A stretch of DNA of 64,000 bases. It comes from Actinoalloteichus fjordicus. GTDB lineage: Bacteria > Actinomycetota > Actinomycetes > Mycobacteriales > Pseudonocardiaceae. Shown here in pieces: positions 17,494 through 26,191 of this stretch. The stretch covers positions 5,564,001 to 5,628,000 of the forward strand of contig NZ_CP016076.1 in assembly GCF_001941625.1 (NCBI RefSeq), in the 5' to 3' direction. The notes below the pieces were generated by a model. The model saw only the letters and a list, made by a program, of their open reading frames with translations, was not told where the DNA came from and did not search any database. Position 1 is the first letter of the stretch, and each line of letters opens with the position of its first letter. A program made the translations under genes and the position numbers.

Positions 17494-18086
17494 GCCGTCG
17501 ACGAGGTCCGCTCGACGCCCGGTCGGCGGACTGGGAACGCGCCGTCGTCTGGACTGCGGGACTGCTGGGCGTCGCGATCGGTCTGATCGCTCTGCTCACG
17601 GGCGGCGGGCTGTTCGGCGTCTTCCGGGGCCGACGACCGCTGGCCGATCCGCTGGCACTCGACTGGCTCGGCGCGCACCCGACCGGTGCCAGGACGGCGG
17701 CGATCCTGCTGGGACTGCTGCTCCTGCTGACCGGCGTCGGCGCGGTCTTCATCGCCCTGCGGCCCGAGCACCATCCCGACCTGGTGTTCACCGACGACAG
17801 CCGGGACCGGCTCGTGATCACCGCCTCCGCCGTCGCCGAGGCCGTCCGCGCCGACGCAGAGGCGATCCCCGGTGTCAGTCGGGCGCGCGCGGCCGTCGTC
17901 GGGAGCACGCGCCGTCCCACGCTGCGCCTGACGCTGGCGCTGCGCGAGGGCAGCGACCTGCCGACGGTCTGGACCGAGCTGGATCGTGGCGTCGTCGAGC
18001 GGGCTCGCCGTTCGCTGGGGGTGAGCGTCCTGCCTGCGGCCGTCCACCTGGAGTTCGACGCGGCGCCGGTCGCCCGCGTGACCTGA
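17490..18086 (+). CDS. AmaP-like membrane anchor of the Asp23 operon
   Basis: The 198-residue protein has two N-terminal membrane helices (about residues 18-40 and 67-90) followed by a soluble Asp23-like domain (VITASAVAEAVRADAEAIPGVSRARAAV, then LRLTLALREGSDLPTVWTELDRGVVERARRSLGV). AmaP anchors Asp23 to the membrane in Staphylococcus, and the topology here is the same. It is the last gene of the operon that starts at 15203. Confidence 0.75.
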   Translation: MSRRRGPLDARSADWERAVVWTAGLLGVAIGLIALLTGGGLFGVFRGRRPLADPLALDWLGAHPTGARTAAILLGLLLLLTGVGAVFIALRPEHHPDLVFTDDSRDRLVITASAVAEAVRADAEAIPGVSRARAAVVGSTRRPTLRLTLALREGSDLPTVWTELDRGVVERARRSLGVSVLPAAVHLEFDAAPVARVT

Positions 18087-18163
18087 CCAGGCACGAGGCG
18101 AGGTCGTCGACCACGGCGTCGAGTCGAGATGCCAGGCGCCGTCCGCCGGGAGACGATGTCGGG

Positions 18164-19261
18164 ATGGCACTGCCGTTGAGGTCGCCGATCCAGCCGATGC
18201 TGGCGAGTCCCGCCGCCGAACTGCCCGCCGGTGACTGGCTGTTCGAGCCGAAATGGGACGGCTTCCGCTGCCTGGTGTTCCGCGAGGCGGACGAGATCCT
18301 CCTGCAGTCTCGCACCGGCCGATCGCTGAATCGCTACTTCCCCGAGGTGATGCGGCGTCTCGTCGAGATCCTGCCCGAGGAGATCGTCCTGGACGGAGAA
18401 CTGGTGGTGGCCAGAGGCGGCAGGCTCGACTTCGACGCGCTCGGCGAACGAATCCATCCCGCCGACAGCAGGGTCCGCATGCTCGCCGAGACGACGCCCG
18501 CCGAGTTCCTGGCCTTCGATCTGCTGGCGCTCGGCTCGCGCGATCTGCTCGCCGCTCCGCTCCATGAGCGCCGCGAACTGCTCGTGGAACTCGGATCGCG
18601 GGGAGAACCCGCCGGACTGCGGATCACGCCCGCGACGACCGACCCGGACACCGCCATGACCTGGTTCGACCTGTTCGAGGGCGCAGGCCTGGACGGGATC
18701 GTCTGCAAGTTGTTGGACGGCGCCTACACACCCGGCCGCCGGACCATGATCAAGCTCAAGCACGAGCGCACGGCCGACTGCGTGGTGGCCGGGCTGCGCT
18801 GGCACGCCAAGACCGAACCGGGCACCTCGGTGGGCTCGCTGCTGCTCGGGCTGTACGACGATCGGGACGTCCTGCATCACGTCGGCGTCGTCGGCGCCTT
18901 CACCGGCGCCGTCCGGCGCTCGCTGGCCGCCGAGCTGGCCGAGCTGCACGTGGCCGACTCCGAGGAGCATCCCTGGCTCGGCGAGCAGGCCGCCGACGGG
19001 CAACGGGTGCCCGGGGGCGAGAGCCGCTGGCGCAAGGCGAGCGCCGACTGGGTGCCCCTGCGGCCGGAGCGCGTGGTGGAGGTTGCCTACGACCACACCG
19101 AAGGCGCCCAGCCCGCCCGCTTCCGCCACACGGCCCGGTTTCGTCGCTGGCGCCCGGATCGTGATCCGGCATCCTGTCGATACGATCAGCTCGACGAGCC
19201 CGTCCGCTACGACTTGGCCGGAGTGCTCGCGGGCGAGGTCCGGCAGCCGGGTTCTCCCTGA
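18164..19261 (+). CDS. ligC: ATP-dependent DNA ligase LigC-like
   Basis: This 365-residue ATP-dependent DNA ligase joins nicks in DNA. The adenylation domain has motif I EPKWDGFR with the AMP-accepting Lys30, followed by LQSRTGRSLNRYFPE, VLDGELVV (motif III), FLAFDLLALG (IIIa), GLDGIVCK (IV) and MIKLKHERTADCVVAG (V). An OB-fold completes it (SLLLGLYDDRDVLHHVGVVGAFT). The size and lack of extra domains match actinobacterial LigC, a back-up ligase in repair. A LigD polymerase-domain gene lies 5 kb downstream; no Ku gene is in the window. Confidence 0.92.
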   Translation: MALPLRSPIQPMLASPAAELPAGDWLFEPKWDGFRCLVFREADEILLQSRTGRSLNRYFPEVMRRLVEILPEEIVLDGELVVARGGRLDFDALGERIHPADSRVRMLAETTPAEFLAFDLLALGSRDLLAAPLHERRELLVELGSRGEPAGLRITPATTDPDTAMTWFDLFEGAGLDGIVCKLLDGAYTPGRRTMIKLKHERTADCVVAGLRWHAKTEPGTSVGSLLLGLYDDRDVLHHVGVVGAFTGAVRRSLAAELAELHVADSEEHPWLGEQAADGQRVPGGESRWRKASADWVPLRPERVVEVAYDHTEGAQPARFRHTARFRRWRPDRDPASCRYDQLDEPVRYDLAGVLAGEVRQPGSP

Positions 19262-19654
19262 GCCTGCGTCGGACTTCGGAGCGGACTCCGCCTGCATCGT
19301 CACCGACTGCCCAGCCTCCCGACGGCCCGCCGTGCGGCTGCTCGACGGCGGCGCTGATCACATGACCATCGGCCGTTATGCGCGCCTCACGAGGAGACAG
19401 GCAGGCTGACTGCGTAGCCTTGGGCTCGGACGAGTCCGAGCCCGCCGAGCCGACCCGGAAGACAGCGGTGTCGGCAGGCCGAGTGCCGCAGCTCGGCGCC
19501 GCAGCCAGGCTGAAGCAGCCGCAGGGTCCGGCCGCCCCGTGCGACCGGCCGAGACCGACGACGACACCCGACCGACGTCAGGCGAGGTCCGGGCACCTCC
19601 CGACATCGCCGAGATCCCAGACCTTGACGACAGCCTCGAGAGCAAGGAGACGCC
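19262..19654. other. Intergenic region before the TAP-like lipoprotein gene
   Basis: No gene is supported. AAGGAGA just before 19655 is the ribosome binding site of the next gene. Confidence 0.5.
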
Positions 19655-21223
19655 GTGCCGCGCATCGACCGGACGGTCGCCGTGCTGTGCGCCGCGCTCG
19701 CCGTGATCCTCACCGCCGCCTCCTGCACGGCGGGCGGCTCCGAGCGACCGCCGGTGCCGCTGTTGATCGAGGGCTCGGACGACGCGCCCGACGCCGCAGG
19801 CCCGGACGGCCAGGTGCCCGTCCCCGAGCTGGAGACGCCCGCCGGCATGCTGGCGTGGTCGGACTGCACGGCCGCGACCGTCGACCGGCTCGGCACCGCC
19901 GCAGGCACCTCGGCGGAGTACCAGTGCGCCCAGCTGGTGGCGCCGCTGGAGGCGCCGGGGGTTCCCGGTCTCGGCTCGACCCCGGTGAACCTGCTGCGGG
20001 TCGGCACGGGTCCGACGCCGCTGGTCGTGGTCAACGACGCCGCAGGCGTGCCAGGCACGCTGTTCGCGGCACAGCTGGCCGAGAGCCTGTCTCCGGAGAT
20101 GCTGACGACCTTCTCGCTCATCGGCGTCGACCGGCGCGGCACCGGGACGTCCTTCGACACGAGCTGCGTCCGCCCGCAGGACCGGGAGACCGTGCTGTCC
20201 TACGACCCCGCCGCGACCACCACCGAGGAGCTGCGAGCTCTCCAGTCGGCCACCGAGAGCGCGGCCAAGGAGTGCACCCTCGTCCTGGATGAGCTGACCA
20301 GGGCGTTCGACGGGTTTCGCACGGCAGGCGATCTCGAACAGCTGCGCGGCGAGCTGGGCCTGGAGAGACTGCACGCCATCGGCCGGGGCGAGGGGTCGCA
20401 GACGTTGACCACCTACGCCCAGCGCTTCCCCGGATCGGTGGGGAGGCTGGTGCTCGACGGCGTGCCGGATCCGAATCTCGATGCCGTCGGGCTGGCCGAG
20501 GAACAGGCCAGATCCGCCGAGTCCGCGCTGGACGCCTTCCTGACCGACTGCGCGAACGGCCCGGACTGCGCGCTGGGTCCGGACCCTCGGCAGACACTCG
20601 ACGCGCTGCTCGACGAACTCGCCGCGAGCCCGGCGCCGACCGAGGGAGCGCCGCTGACCCGAGGTCTGGCGACCAACGCGATCCTGCTCGGGCTGGCCGA
20701 CCGAGCAAGCTGGCCCGAGCTGGCCGACCGGATCGCAGGCGCGGTCGACGGGCGAGGACAGGACCTGGCTGCGCTGGTCGAGCCGCTCCTGACGTCGGCG
20801 GGCGGCGATCAGCCCCGCTTCGAGGCGATGCTGATCAGCGGCTGCAACGACACCCGGGACCGCATTCCGCCCAACCGGGTGGCGGAGCTGGCCTCCGAGT
20901 GGACGCAGCGCCATCCGTACTTCGGCGGTCTGGCGGCGCAGCGCCTCATGCTGTGCAGCTCCTGGCCGATTCCCACCGACGAGCCCGAGTCGCCGGACGT
21001 GGACGGCCTGCCGCCGATCCCGCTGATCGCGACGGCGCTCGACCCGGTCACTCCGGGGCTGGGCAGCGCGAAGGCGGCCGAGGCGCTCTCGGGTTCCGTA
21101 CTGGTGGACTGGCAGGGCGCGGGACACGGCGCACTGGGCGTCTCCACCTGTGCCACCAGGGTCGCCGAGGACTATCTCCTGCACGGCGAGGTGCCTGCGG
21201 ACACGGTGGTCTGCCCGCCGTGA
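19655..21223 (+). CDS. Secreted TAP-like alpha/beta hydrolase lacking the serine nucleophile
   Basis: The 522-residue protein has a lipoprotein signal (LTAASC, Cys24) and a Streptomyces tripeptidyl-aminopeptidase-type alpha/beta hydrolase fold with a C-terminal TAP-like domain. FSLIGVDRRGTGTS is the oxyanion region. The acid is Asp463 (ALDPVTPG) and the histidine is His491 (GAGHGALG). The nucleophile elbow, normally G-x-S-x-G, reads G-R-G-E-G (243-247), with Gly245 where Ser is expected. Unless another residue replaces it, the protein is a pseudo-hydrolase, perhaps peptide-binding. The GTG at 19655 has AAGGAGA upstream. It is a single gene. Confidence 0.85.
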   Translation: MPRIDRTVAVLCAALAVILTAASCTAGGSERPPVPLLIEGSDDAPDAAGPDGQVPVPELETPAGMLAWSDCTAATVDRLGTAAGTSAEYQCAQLVAPLEAPGVPGLGSTPVNLLRVGTGPTPLVVVNDAAGVPGTLFAAQLAESLSPEMLTTFSLIGVDRRGTGTSFDTSCVRPQDRETVLSYDPAATTTEELRALQSATESAAKECTLVLDELTRAFDGFRTAGDLEQLRGELGLERLHAIGRGEGSQTLTTYAQRFPGSVGRLVLDGVPDPNLDAVGLAEEQARSAESALDAFLTDCANGPDCALGPDPRQTLDALLDELAASPAPTEGAPLTRGLATNAILLGLADRASWPELADRIAGAVDGRGQDLAALVEPLLTSAGGDQPRFEAMLISGCNDTRDRIPPNRVAELASEWTQRHPYFGGLAAQRLMLCSSWPIPTDEPESPDVDGLPPIPLIATALDPVTPGLGSAKAAEALSGSVLVDWQGAGHGALGVSTCATRVAEDYLLHGEVPADTVVCPP

Positions 21224-21620
21224 CGGTTCGGCGCCCACGACGGGTCACGACATCGCCTGCCTCGGTCGGCGGCCGGCTCCGGGTGAGGAGCGTCGACCAT
21301 CGTGCGTGGTCCAGTCGAGCCCTTCGGGTGTCCCCCCGAAGGCACTCGATCCGCGACCCGGCGCGCAGCAGATCGGGGACCTCGGAGTCGCAGCGGGCGG
21401 GAACGAGACCACCGCACGGCACGAGGCCGCCGGGTATGAGCGATCCGTCTCCTCGGCCCTGACACCGCCCGGCGGGCGGCGAAGCCGGAACCGAGGCTCA
21501 CCGCCGTCGAACCGGGGCAGGCGGTGAGCGCGGGAAGGGCCGCGCCCGCCGCCACGTCTCGTCCGGGTCCGACAGCAGGCCTGGCGCGGGCTCGCGGTCG
21601 GAGACAAGTCGGCCGGCCGG
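21224..21620. other. Intergenic region
   Basis: I see no gene or clear terminator here. Confidence 0.45.
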
Positions 21621-21716
21621 TCAGCAGCCCTTGCAGCAACCGCAGCCGGGTCCGGTGCACCCGGAGCAGCATCCGCATCCATCGAGACCGGGCGGCAGGG
21701 TTCGAACACTCTCCAT
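21621..21716 (-). CDS. Tiny Cys-rich peptide (31 residues, eight Cys)
   Basis: This short gene starts at the ATG at 21716, four bases behind a perfect AGGAGGT ribosome binding site. The product begins MESVRTLPPGLDG. Its last 18 residues hold eight cysteines in two copies of C-x-C-C-x-x-C (Cys14, 16, 17, 20 and Cys25, 27, 28, 31), ending in Cys. The duplicated thiol cluster looks like a small metallothionein-type metal or thiolate ligand. A ribosomally made peptide precursor is an alternative, though no modification enzyme is adjacent. I know of no named family for it. It stands alone between the TAP-like gene and hisS. Confidence 0.65.
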   Translation of the reverse strand: MESVRTLPPGLDGCGCCSGCTGPGCGCCKGC

Positions 21717-22441
21717 GGTGACCTCCTGGGGACGCTGGTGTGCCGGACGCCTGTCGATGCTGCTGTACGCACCGAAGGCCCCGGCACCACCGCCAGATTG
21801 AAGAGGTGCCACGTCGGAGTCGTCGAACCTGCCACACACCGTGACATCGCCCCGCCCCTGCCGTCTCACCATTCGGACGCAAGGTCGAGCCGCAAAGCAG
21901 GCCACGATGTCAGATCAGCGCGTTGAACTGGCCTTTCGGCGTCAGCGTGATCCACCGGGCCGGGTGGCGATACGGGCCATCAGCTTATGCGTATGAGTGA
22001 ATGCGGGGCGGGATCGATCACCGAGCGCGCGGGCCTCGGCAGGCAGGGTCGCGGGCCAGCGACGAGGCCCGACCGGGCCGCAGAACGCGCCGGAGCAGCG
22101 TCCTCCGCCTGCCTGCCGATGACCGCGAACCCGGCTCGGCGTTCGAGGAGGCAGGGCGGCGGGAGGGGCCGACACCTGTCGTCGCAGGCTCGATCGGTGC
22201 GGGCGAGGTGTAGCGCGAGGCGGCCGCCCACGCTCGGCACCACACTCGCGGCCGCCGGACCCGACCCGCCTTGTCCTCGATGCGTCGCACCGTGCCGAGT
22301 CGGCTCCGCCGGACTGTCGGGACAGGCGACCGGCCACCTCGACGCGACCGGGCGCCGAGCGGGCGGCCTCGCGCCGGTCGCCAAGGCTGGCATGCCCGGC
22401 CCGCCCGACAGTGCGGATCGGGCGGGCCGGGCCGGGCCGAG
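21717..22441. other. Long intergenic region beyond hisS
   Basis: Apart from the ribosome binding site of the Cys-rich peptide gene (AGGAGGT on the minus strand, just right of 21716), I see nothing supportable. Open frames here lack domains. Confidence 0.45.
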
Positions 22442-23731
22442 TTACCGGTTCTGCTGTTCGCCGAGCGACCGCTCCGCCAACGGCGAATCGGGGTCACGAC
22501 GGCTGCCGAGGTGCACGAACGACGTGAATCCCCATTCGGTGAGTCGGTCGAGCTGGGCACCGAACTTGCCGCGCCTGCGGACCGGAGCGGCCGGTCTCCC
22601 CGCCGCCCGCAGCTCGCGCGCGACGGCCAGCACCTCGGCCGACTGGACCTCCGACTCGTGCAGCACCGCCACCTGCTCGCCACGCCGGGCCCCGCCGAGC
22701 AGGTCCACGATCCGTTCGAATCCGATGGAGAAGCCGCAGGCGGGCACCTCCCGGCCGAGCGACCGTCCGATCAACCGGTCATAGCGCCCGCCGCCCGCCA
22801 GCGACGACGCGCTGTCCGGGTGCACGATCTCGAAGACCTGCCCGGTGTAGTACCCCATCCCCCGGACCAGCGTCGGGTCGAACTCCCAGGTCGAGCCGGA
22901 CGACTCGGCCAGCGGGGCCAGACCCGCGATGGTCGTGCCGAGGTCGGCCAGGGTCTGCTCGGCCAGGGCCGGCAGGGCGTCGGCCAGGGTGTCCACCACG
23001 CTGTCGATGGGCACGGACTTCAGCCGCTCGATCTGGGTGCGCACCACCCCGACCGCCTCGGCCGCCAGGCCACGGGACTCCACCAGTTCGGCGGTGACGC
23101 CGTCCCAGCCGATCTTGTCGAGCTTGTCGAGGGTGATGAAGAAGCCGTCCCAGGTCTCCGGCGGCAGCCCGACGTGCTCGGCCAGGGCGGCGAGCAGCCT
23201 GCGGTCGGAGATGCGGACGGTCGTGCCCGCCAGGCCGATCGCGTCCAGCGCCGCCACGGTCGCCTCGATCAGCTCGATCTCGGCGAGCACGCTCTCTTCA
23301 CCGATGATGTCGATGTCGCACTGGTAGAACTGCCGGTAACGGCCCTTCTGCGGCCGCTCCGCCCGCCAGACCGGCCCGAACTGGAACGATCGAAACGGCA
23401 GCGGAAGCTGGGCGTGGTGCGCGCCGTAGAAGCGGGTGAGCGGAACGGTGAGGTCGTACCGCAGCCCCAGGTCCACCAGGTCGGCCAGCCCGACGCCCTC
23501 GGCGAGCGGCTCGGCGAGGCCCCGCCGCAGCACCCGGTAGATCAGCTTCTCGTTCTCGCCGCCCTGCCCGCCGGTGAGCCTGCCGATGTCCTCCAGCGCC
23601 GGGGTCTCGATGCGGTGGTAGCCGTGATGCCGGTAGACCTCCGTGATGGCCGCCAGCACATGATCGCGATCGGCGACGGTGGCGGGAAGCAGGTCACGGG
23701 TGCCCCTCGGGGGGCTGTTGTCAGATTTCAC
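22442..23731 (-). CDS. hisS: Histidyl-tRNA synthetase
   Basis: This 429-residue class II aminoacyl-tRNA synthetase charges tRNA-His. It shows motif 1 (IETPALEDIGRLTG), motif 2 (FQFGPVWRAERPQKGRYRQF), the histidine-specific LVRGMGYYTGQVFEI near residue 290 and motif 3 (GFSIGFERI). A C-terminal anticodon-binding domain follows (AVLHESEVQSAEVLAVARELRAAG). The length is typical. The GTG start at 23731 has AAGGATG upstream. No neighbouring gene appears to share its transcript. Confidence 0.96.
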   Translation of the reverse strand: MKSDNSPPRGTRDLLPATVADRDHVLAAITEVYRHHGYHRIETPALEDIGRLTGGQGGENEKLIYRVLRRGLAEPLAEGVGLADLVDLGLRYDLTVPLTRFYGAHHAQLPLPFRSFQFGPVWRAERPQKGRYRQFYQCDIDIIGEESVLAEIELIEATVAALDAIGLAGTTVRISDRRLLAALAEHVGLPPETWDGFFITLDKLDKIGWDGVTAELVESRGLAAEAVGVVRTQIERLKSVPIDSVVDTLADALPALAEQTLADLGTTIAGLAPLAESSGSTWEFDPTLVRGMGYYTGQVFEIVHPDSASSLAGGGRYDRLIGRSLGREVPACGFSIGFERIVDLLGGARRGEQVAVLHESEVQSAEVLAVARELRAAGRPAAPVRRRGKFGAQLDRLTEWGFTSFVHLGSRRDPDSPLAERSLGEQQNR

Positions 23732-24032
23732 CGATCATCCTTGCGCTACGAACCAGGTCATGGCGCCTGCCGCGACACCGGGCGGGCACCGCGCTGAATC
23801 CTAGGCCCTGACGTCGGCGCTCCCTCCGTGGCGAGCACGCAGCGGCGGTCGCCGAACCCTGCCGAACCCGCCGGGCCGCCCGTCGGCGGAGACGGGGCGG
23901 GGGCAGGCGATGCGGGAGACGGACCCGATGCACCGGCTGCCGCCGACGGCGCGGCGCTCGTGGTCCGCAGGCGGGCGACTGCTCACGACGGCGACCGCCC
24001 GGCCCGGCCGCATGCTCGGCCTCGGGCGCGGG
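23732..24032. other. Intergenic region upstream of hisS
   Basis: It should hold the hisS promoter. No riboswitch, T-box or gene is evident. Confidence 0.4.
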
Positions 24033-25061
24033 TCAGCTCTTCGGCGGGCGACGCTCCCGGCTCGGCTGCACCCTGGGCGGCTCGCCCGGCATCTTGGGGT
24101 GGTCGGGCGGATAGGGCAGGTCGCCGAGCCCGTGGTCTCGGGCATCACGATCCGCCCACTCCAGCAGGGTGTCGATGGCCTGCGGGTGATCATCGAGGTC
24201 CGCATGCGCGTCGCCGTGCTCGGCCAGCCAGTCGGGCACGGTGCGCAGCGTGAAGTCGGCAGGCTGCACCGAGTCGAGCTGATCCCAGCGCAGCGGCGTG
24301 GAGACGGTCGCACGCGGGGTGCCGCGCACCGACCAGGCCGAGGCGATCGTGCGGTCCCGTGCCGTCTGGTTGAAGTCGAGGAAGACCCGGCGGCCCCGCT
24401 CCTCCTTCCACCAGGAGACGGTGGCCAGGCTCGGAATCCGCCGGGTGACCTCGCGCGCCAGGGCGATCACCGCGCGGCGGACTCCGACGAAGTCGTGCTC
24501 GGGACGAATCCTGGCCAGCACGTGGACGCCCCGGCCGCCGGAGGTCTTGGGATGGCCGACGACGCCCGCGTCGGCGAGCACCTCCGCCAGTACCAGCGCC
24601 ACCCGGACGGCGTCGTCGAAGGTGGTGCCGGGCTGCGGATCGAGGTCGATGCGCAGCTCGTCCGGGCGGTCCACGTCGGAGCGGCGGACCGGCCAGGGGT
24701 GGAAGTCGAAGGTGCCGAGGTTGGCGGCCCAGGCGAGCACGGCGGGCTCCGTCGGGCACACCTCCACGGCGGTACGGCCCGAGGGGAAGGTGATCTCCAC
24801 GCCCTCGATCCAGCTCGGCGCGCCCTTCGGCACGCGCTTGGCGTAGAAGGGCTCCCCTTCCACTCCGTCGGGGAACCGTTTGAGGGTCGTCGGCCGATGC
24901 AGCAGCGCGGCCAGCAGCGGCTCGGCGACCGTCAGGTAGTAGTCGACCAGCTCACGCTTGGTGATCCCCGGCTCCGGGAAGTACACCTTGTCGGGGTTCG
25001 TCACCCGCACGCGTCGGTCCCCCTGCGGCCCTGGGACGACGATCTCGACGGCATCGGCCAT
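24033..25061 (-). CDS. LigD polymerase-domain (PolDom) protein
   Basis: This 342-residue stand-alone primase-polymerase domain of the LigD type fills gaps with ribo- or deoxyribonucleotides in non-homologous end joining. The features are VTNPDKVYFPEPGITKRELVDYY at the N-terminus, KRVPKGAPSWI, the metal-binding ELRIDLDP (Asp139, Asp141), the KTSGGRGVHVL primer-template loop and VFLDFNQTARDRTIASAWSVR. It has no ligase or nuclease domain, so it would work with a separate ligase such as LigC at 18164. TACGCT six bases before the ATG suggests a leaderless mRNA. Confidence 0.92.
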   Translation of the reverse strand: MADAVEIVVPGPQGDRRVRVTNPDKVYFPEPGITKRELVDYYLTVAEPLLAALLHRPTTLKRFPDGVEGEPFYAKRVPKGAPSWIEGVEITFPSGRTAVEVCPTEPAVLAWAANLGTFDFHPWPVRRSDVDRPDELRIDLDPQPGTTFDDAVRVALVLAEVLADAGVVGHPKTSGGRGVHVLARIRPEHDFVGVRRAVIALAREVTRRIPSLATVSWWKEERGRRVFLDFNQTARDRTIASAWSVRGTPRATVSTPLRWDQLDSVQPADFTLRTVPDWLAEHGDAHADLDDHPQAIDTLLEWADRDARDHGLGDLPYPPDHPKMPGEPPRVQPSRERRPPKS

Positions 25062-25067
25062 CCGGCC

Positions 25068-25073
25068 AGCGTA
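25068..25073 (-). promoter_or_regulatory. -10 element of the LigD-type gene (leaderless type)
   Basis: TACGCT on the minus strand ends six bases before the ATG at 25061. No Shine-Dalgarno intervenes. Confidence 0.45.
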
Positions 25074-25180
25074 AGTGCGGTGTGCGCACCGCGCGCCCGG
25101 AGCGGGCGTCCCCCGCCGTGGAACGGAGGAGCCGGTGCACGTGGCGGGCGGGAAGCGGCGAAACCGCTACCGTGGGAGGC

Positions 25181-25531
25181 ATGGGTGAGAGCAGTCGGCC
25201 GAGGGACTCCGACGACGGCGGTCGCCGCGAGATGAGCGCGGGCGGCCCGACGACACCCTCGGACCGTTTCACGGAGGACCTGATCGGACTCGACCCCCAC
25301 GATCCGGAGGCGAAGGCCTTCGCCGCACATCTCGACCGGATGGAACGCGACCGGCCGAGCATGACGATCGAGGGCTCGCTGGCGGCGCTGCGGGAGTTCA
25401 CCGACTCGGCCAATCGGGTCGGCGGCGGCAGACGGCTGGTCGCGGTGGTCGTGGTCACCCTGATCCTGACGGCGTTCCTGCTGCTCGTCTGGCACATCCT
25501 GGTGCTCGCCGCCACCGTCTTCCTCGGGTGA
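25181..25531 (+). CDS. Hypothetical protein with one C-terminal membrane helix
   Basis: The 116-residue protein is not recognised by function. A charged, probably cytosolic N-terminal part (residues 1-83, with DPHDPEAKAFAAHLDRMERDRPSMTIEGSLAALREF) is followed by one long hydrophobic helix at the end (LVAVVVVTLILTAFLLLVWHIL). The ATG is preceded by TACCGT then GGGAGGC, so either a leaderless start or a Shine-Dalgarno is possible. It is followed by msrB in the same direction. Confidence 0.72.
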   Translation: MGESSRPRDSDDGGRREMSAGGPTTPSDRFTEDLIGLDPHDPEAKAFAAHLDRMERDRPSMTIEGSLAALREFTDSANRVGGGRRLVAVVVVTLILTAFLLLVWHILVLAATVFLG

Positions 25532-25596
25532 CCTCGGCCTGCCTCGGGTGACGACCACCGCAGCCGCGTCACGCGCCGACCGCGGCCGGACAGGGT

Positions 25597-25602
25597 TATT
25601 TT
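25597..25602 (+). promoter_or_regulatory. -10 element of msrB (leaderless type)
   Basis: TATTTT ends six bases before the msrB ATG at 25609, in an otherwise GC-rich context. Confidence 0.6.
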
Positions 25603-25608
25603 GTAGGC

Positions 25609-26034
25609 ATGGAACCAGTCCGGGGCACCACTCCCAAGGTCGTGAAGTCCGACGAGGAGTGGCGGGAGGAACTCACGCCGGTCGAGTACGCGGTGCTCAG
25701 ACAGGCGGGCACCGAGCCCGCCTGGACCGGCGAGTACACCGAGACCAAGACCAGGGGCGTCTACGTCTGCCGTGCCTGCGGCGCGGAGCTGTTCCGCAGC
25801 GAGACGAAGTTCGAGTCCAACTGCGGCTGGCCCTCGTTCTACACCCCCTCGGACGCCGACCACGTGATCCTGCGGGAGGACCTCAGCCACGGAACCCGCC
25901 GCACCGAGGTGCTGTGCGCCACGTGCCACAGCCACCTCGGGCACGTCTTCGAGGGCGAGGGCTACCAGACCCCGACCGACCAGCGGTATTGCATCAACTC
26001 GGTGTCCATGCGGCTGCTGCCCGAGGGCGAGTAG
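25609..26034 (+). CDS. msrB: Peptide-methionine (R)-S-oxide reductase
   Basis: The 141-residue MsrB reduces methionine-R-sulfoxide in proteins, with thioredoxin as the electron donor. Two CxxC zinc pairs are seen (CRAC near residue 50 and CATC near 103). FESNCGWPSFY carries a possible resolving Cys, and RYCINSVSMR near the end carries the catalytic Cys. The length is normal for single-domain MsrB. TATTTT just upstream suggests a leaderless transcript. The msrB-hemQ-hemY-hemE neighbourhood matches that of Mycobacterium tuberculosis. Confidence 0.96.
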   Translation: MEPVRGTTPKVVKSDEEWREELTPVEYAVLRQAGTEPAWTGEYTETKTRGVYVCRACGAELFRSETKFESNCGWPSFYTPSDADHVILREDLSHGTRRTEVLCATCHSHLGHVFEGEGYQTPTDQRYCINSVSMRLLPEGE

Positions 26035-26191
26035 TCGCCGGGTAGGACCCCGCCGGACGGCGCGACGCCGCGTCGAGCGCAGGTCGCCGCCGCCGGCCGG
26101 ACGAGCCCGCTCGACGGCAGGCCCGGCGAGCGCGAAGGTCGAAACCCGGTCCCGATGCAACGAATCGACGCGGCGGCCACGTCTGACCTCC

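Noticed and set aside
14944-19303. Long minus-strand open frames (about 719 and 652 codons) opposite the Asp23 operon and ligC
   Set aside because: The forward strand holds recognisable families with ribosome binding sites and coupled starts. The reverse products have no domains.
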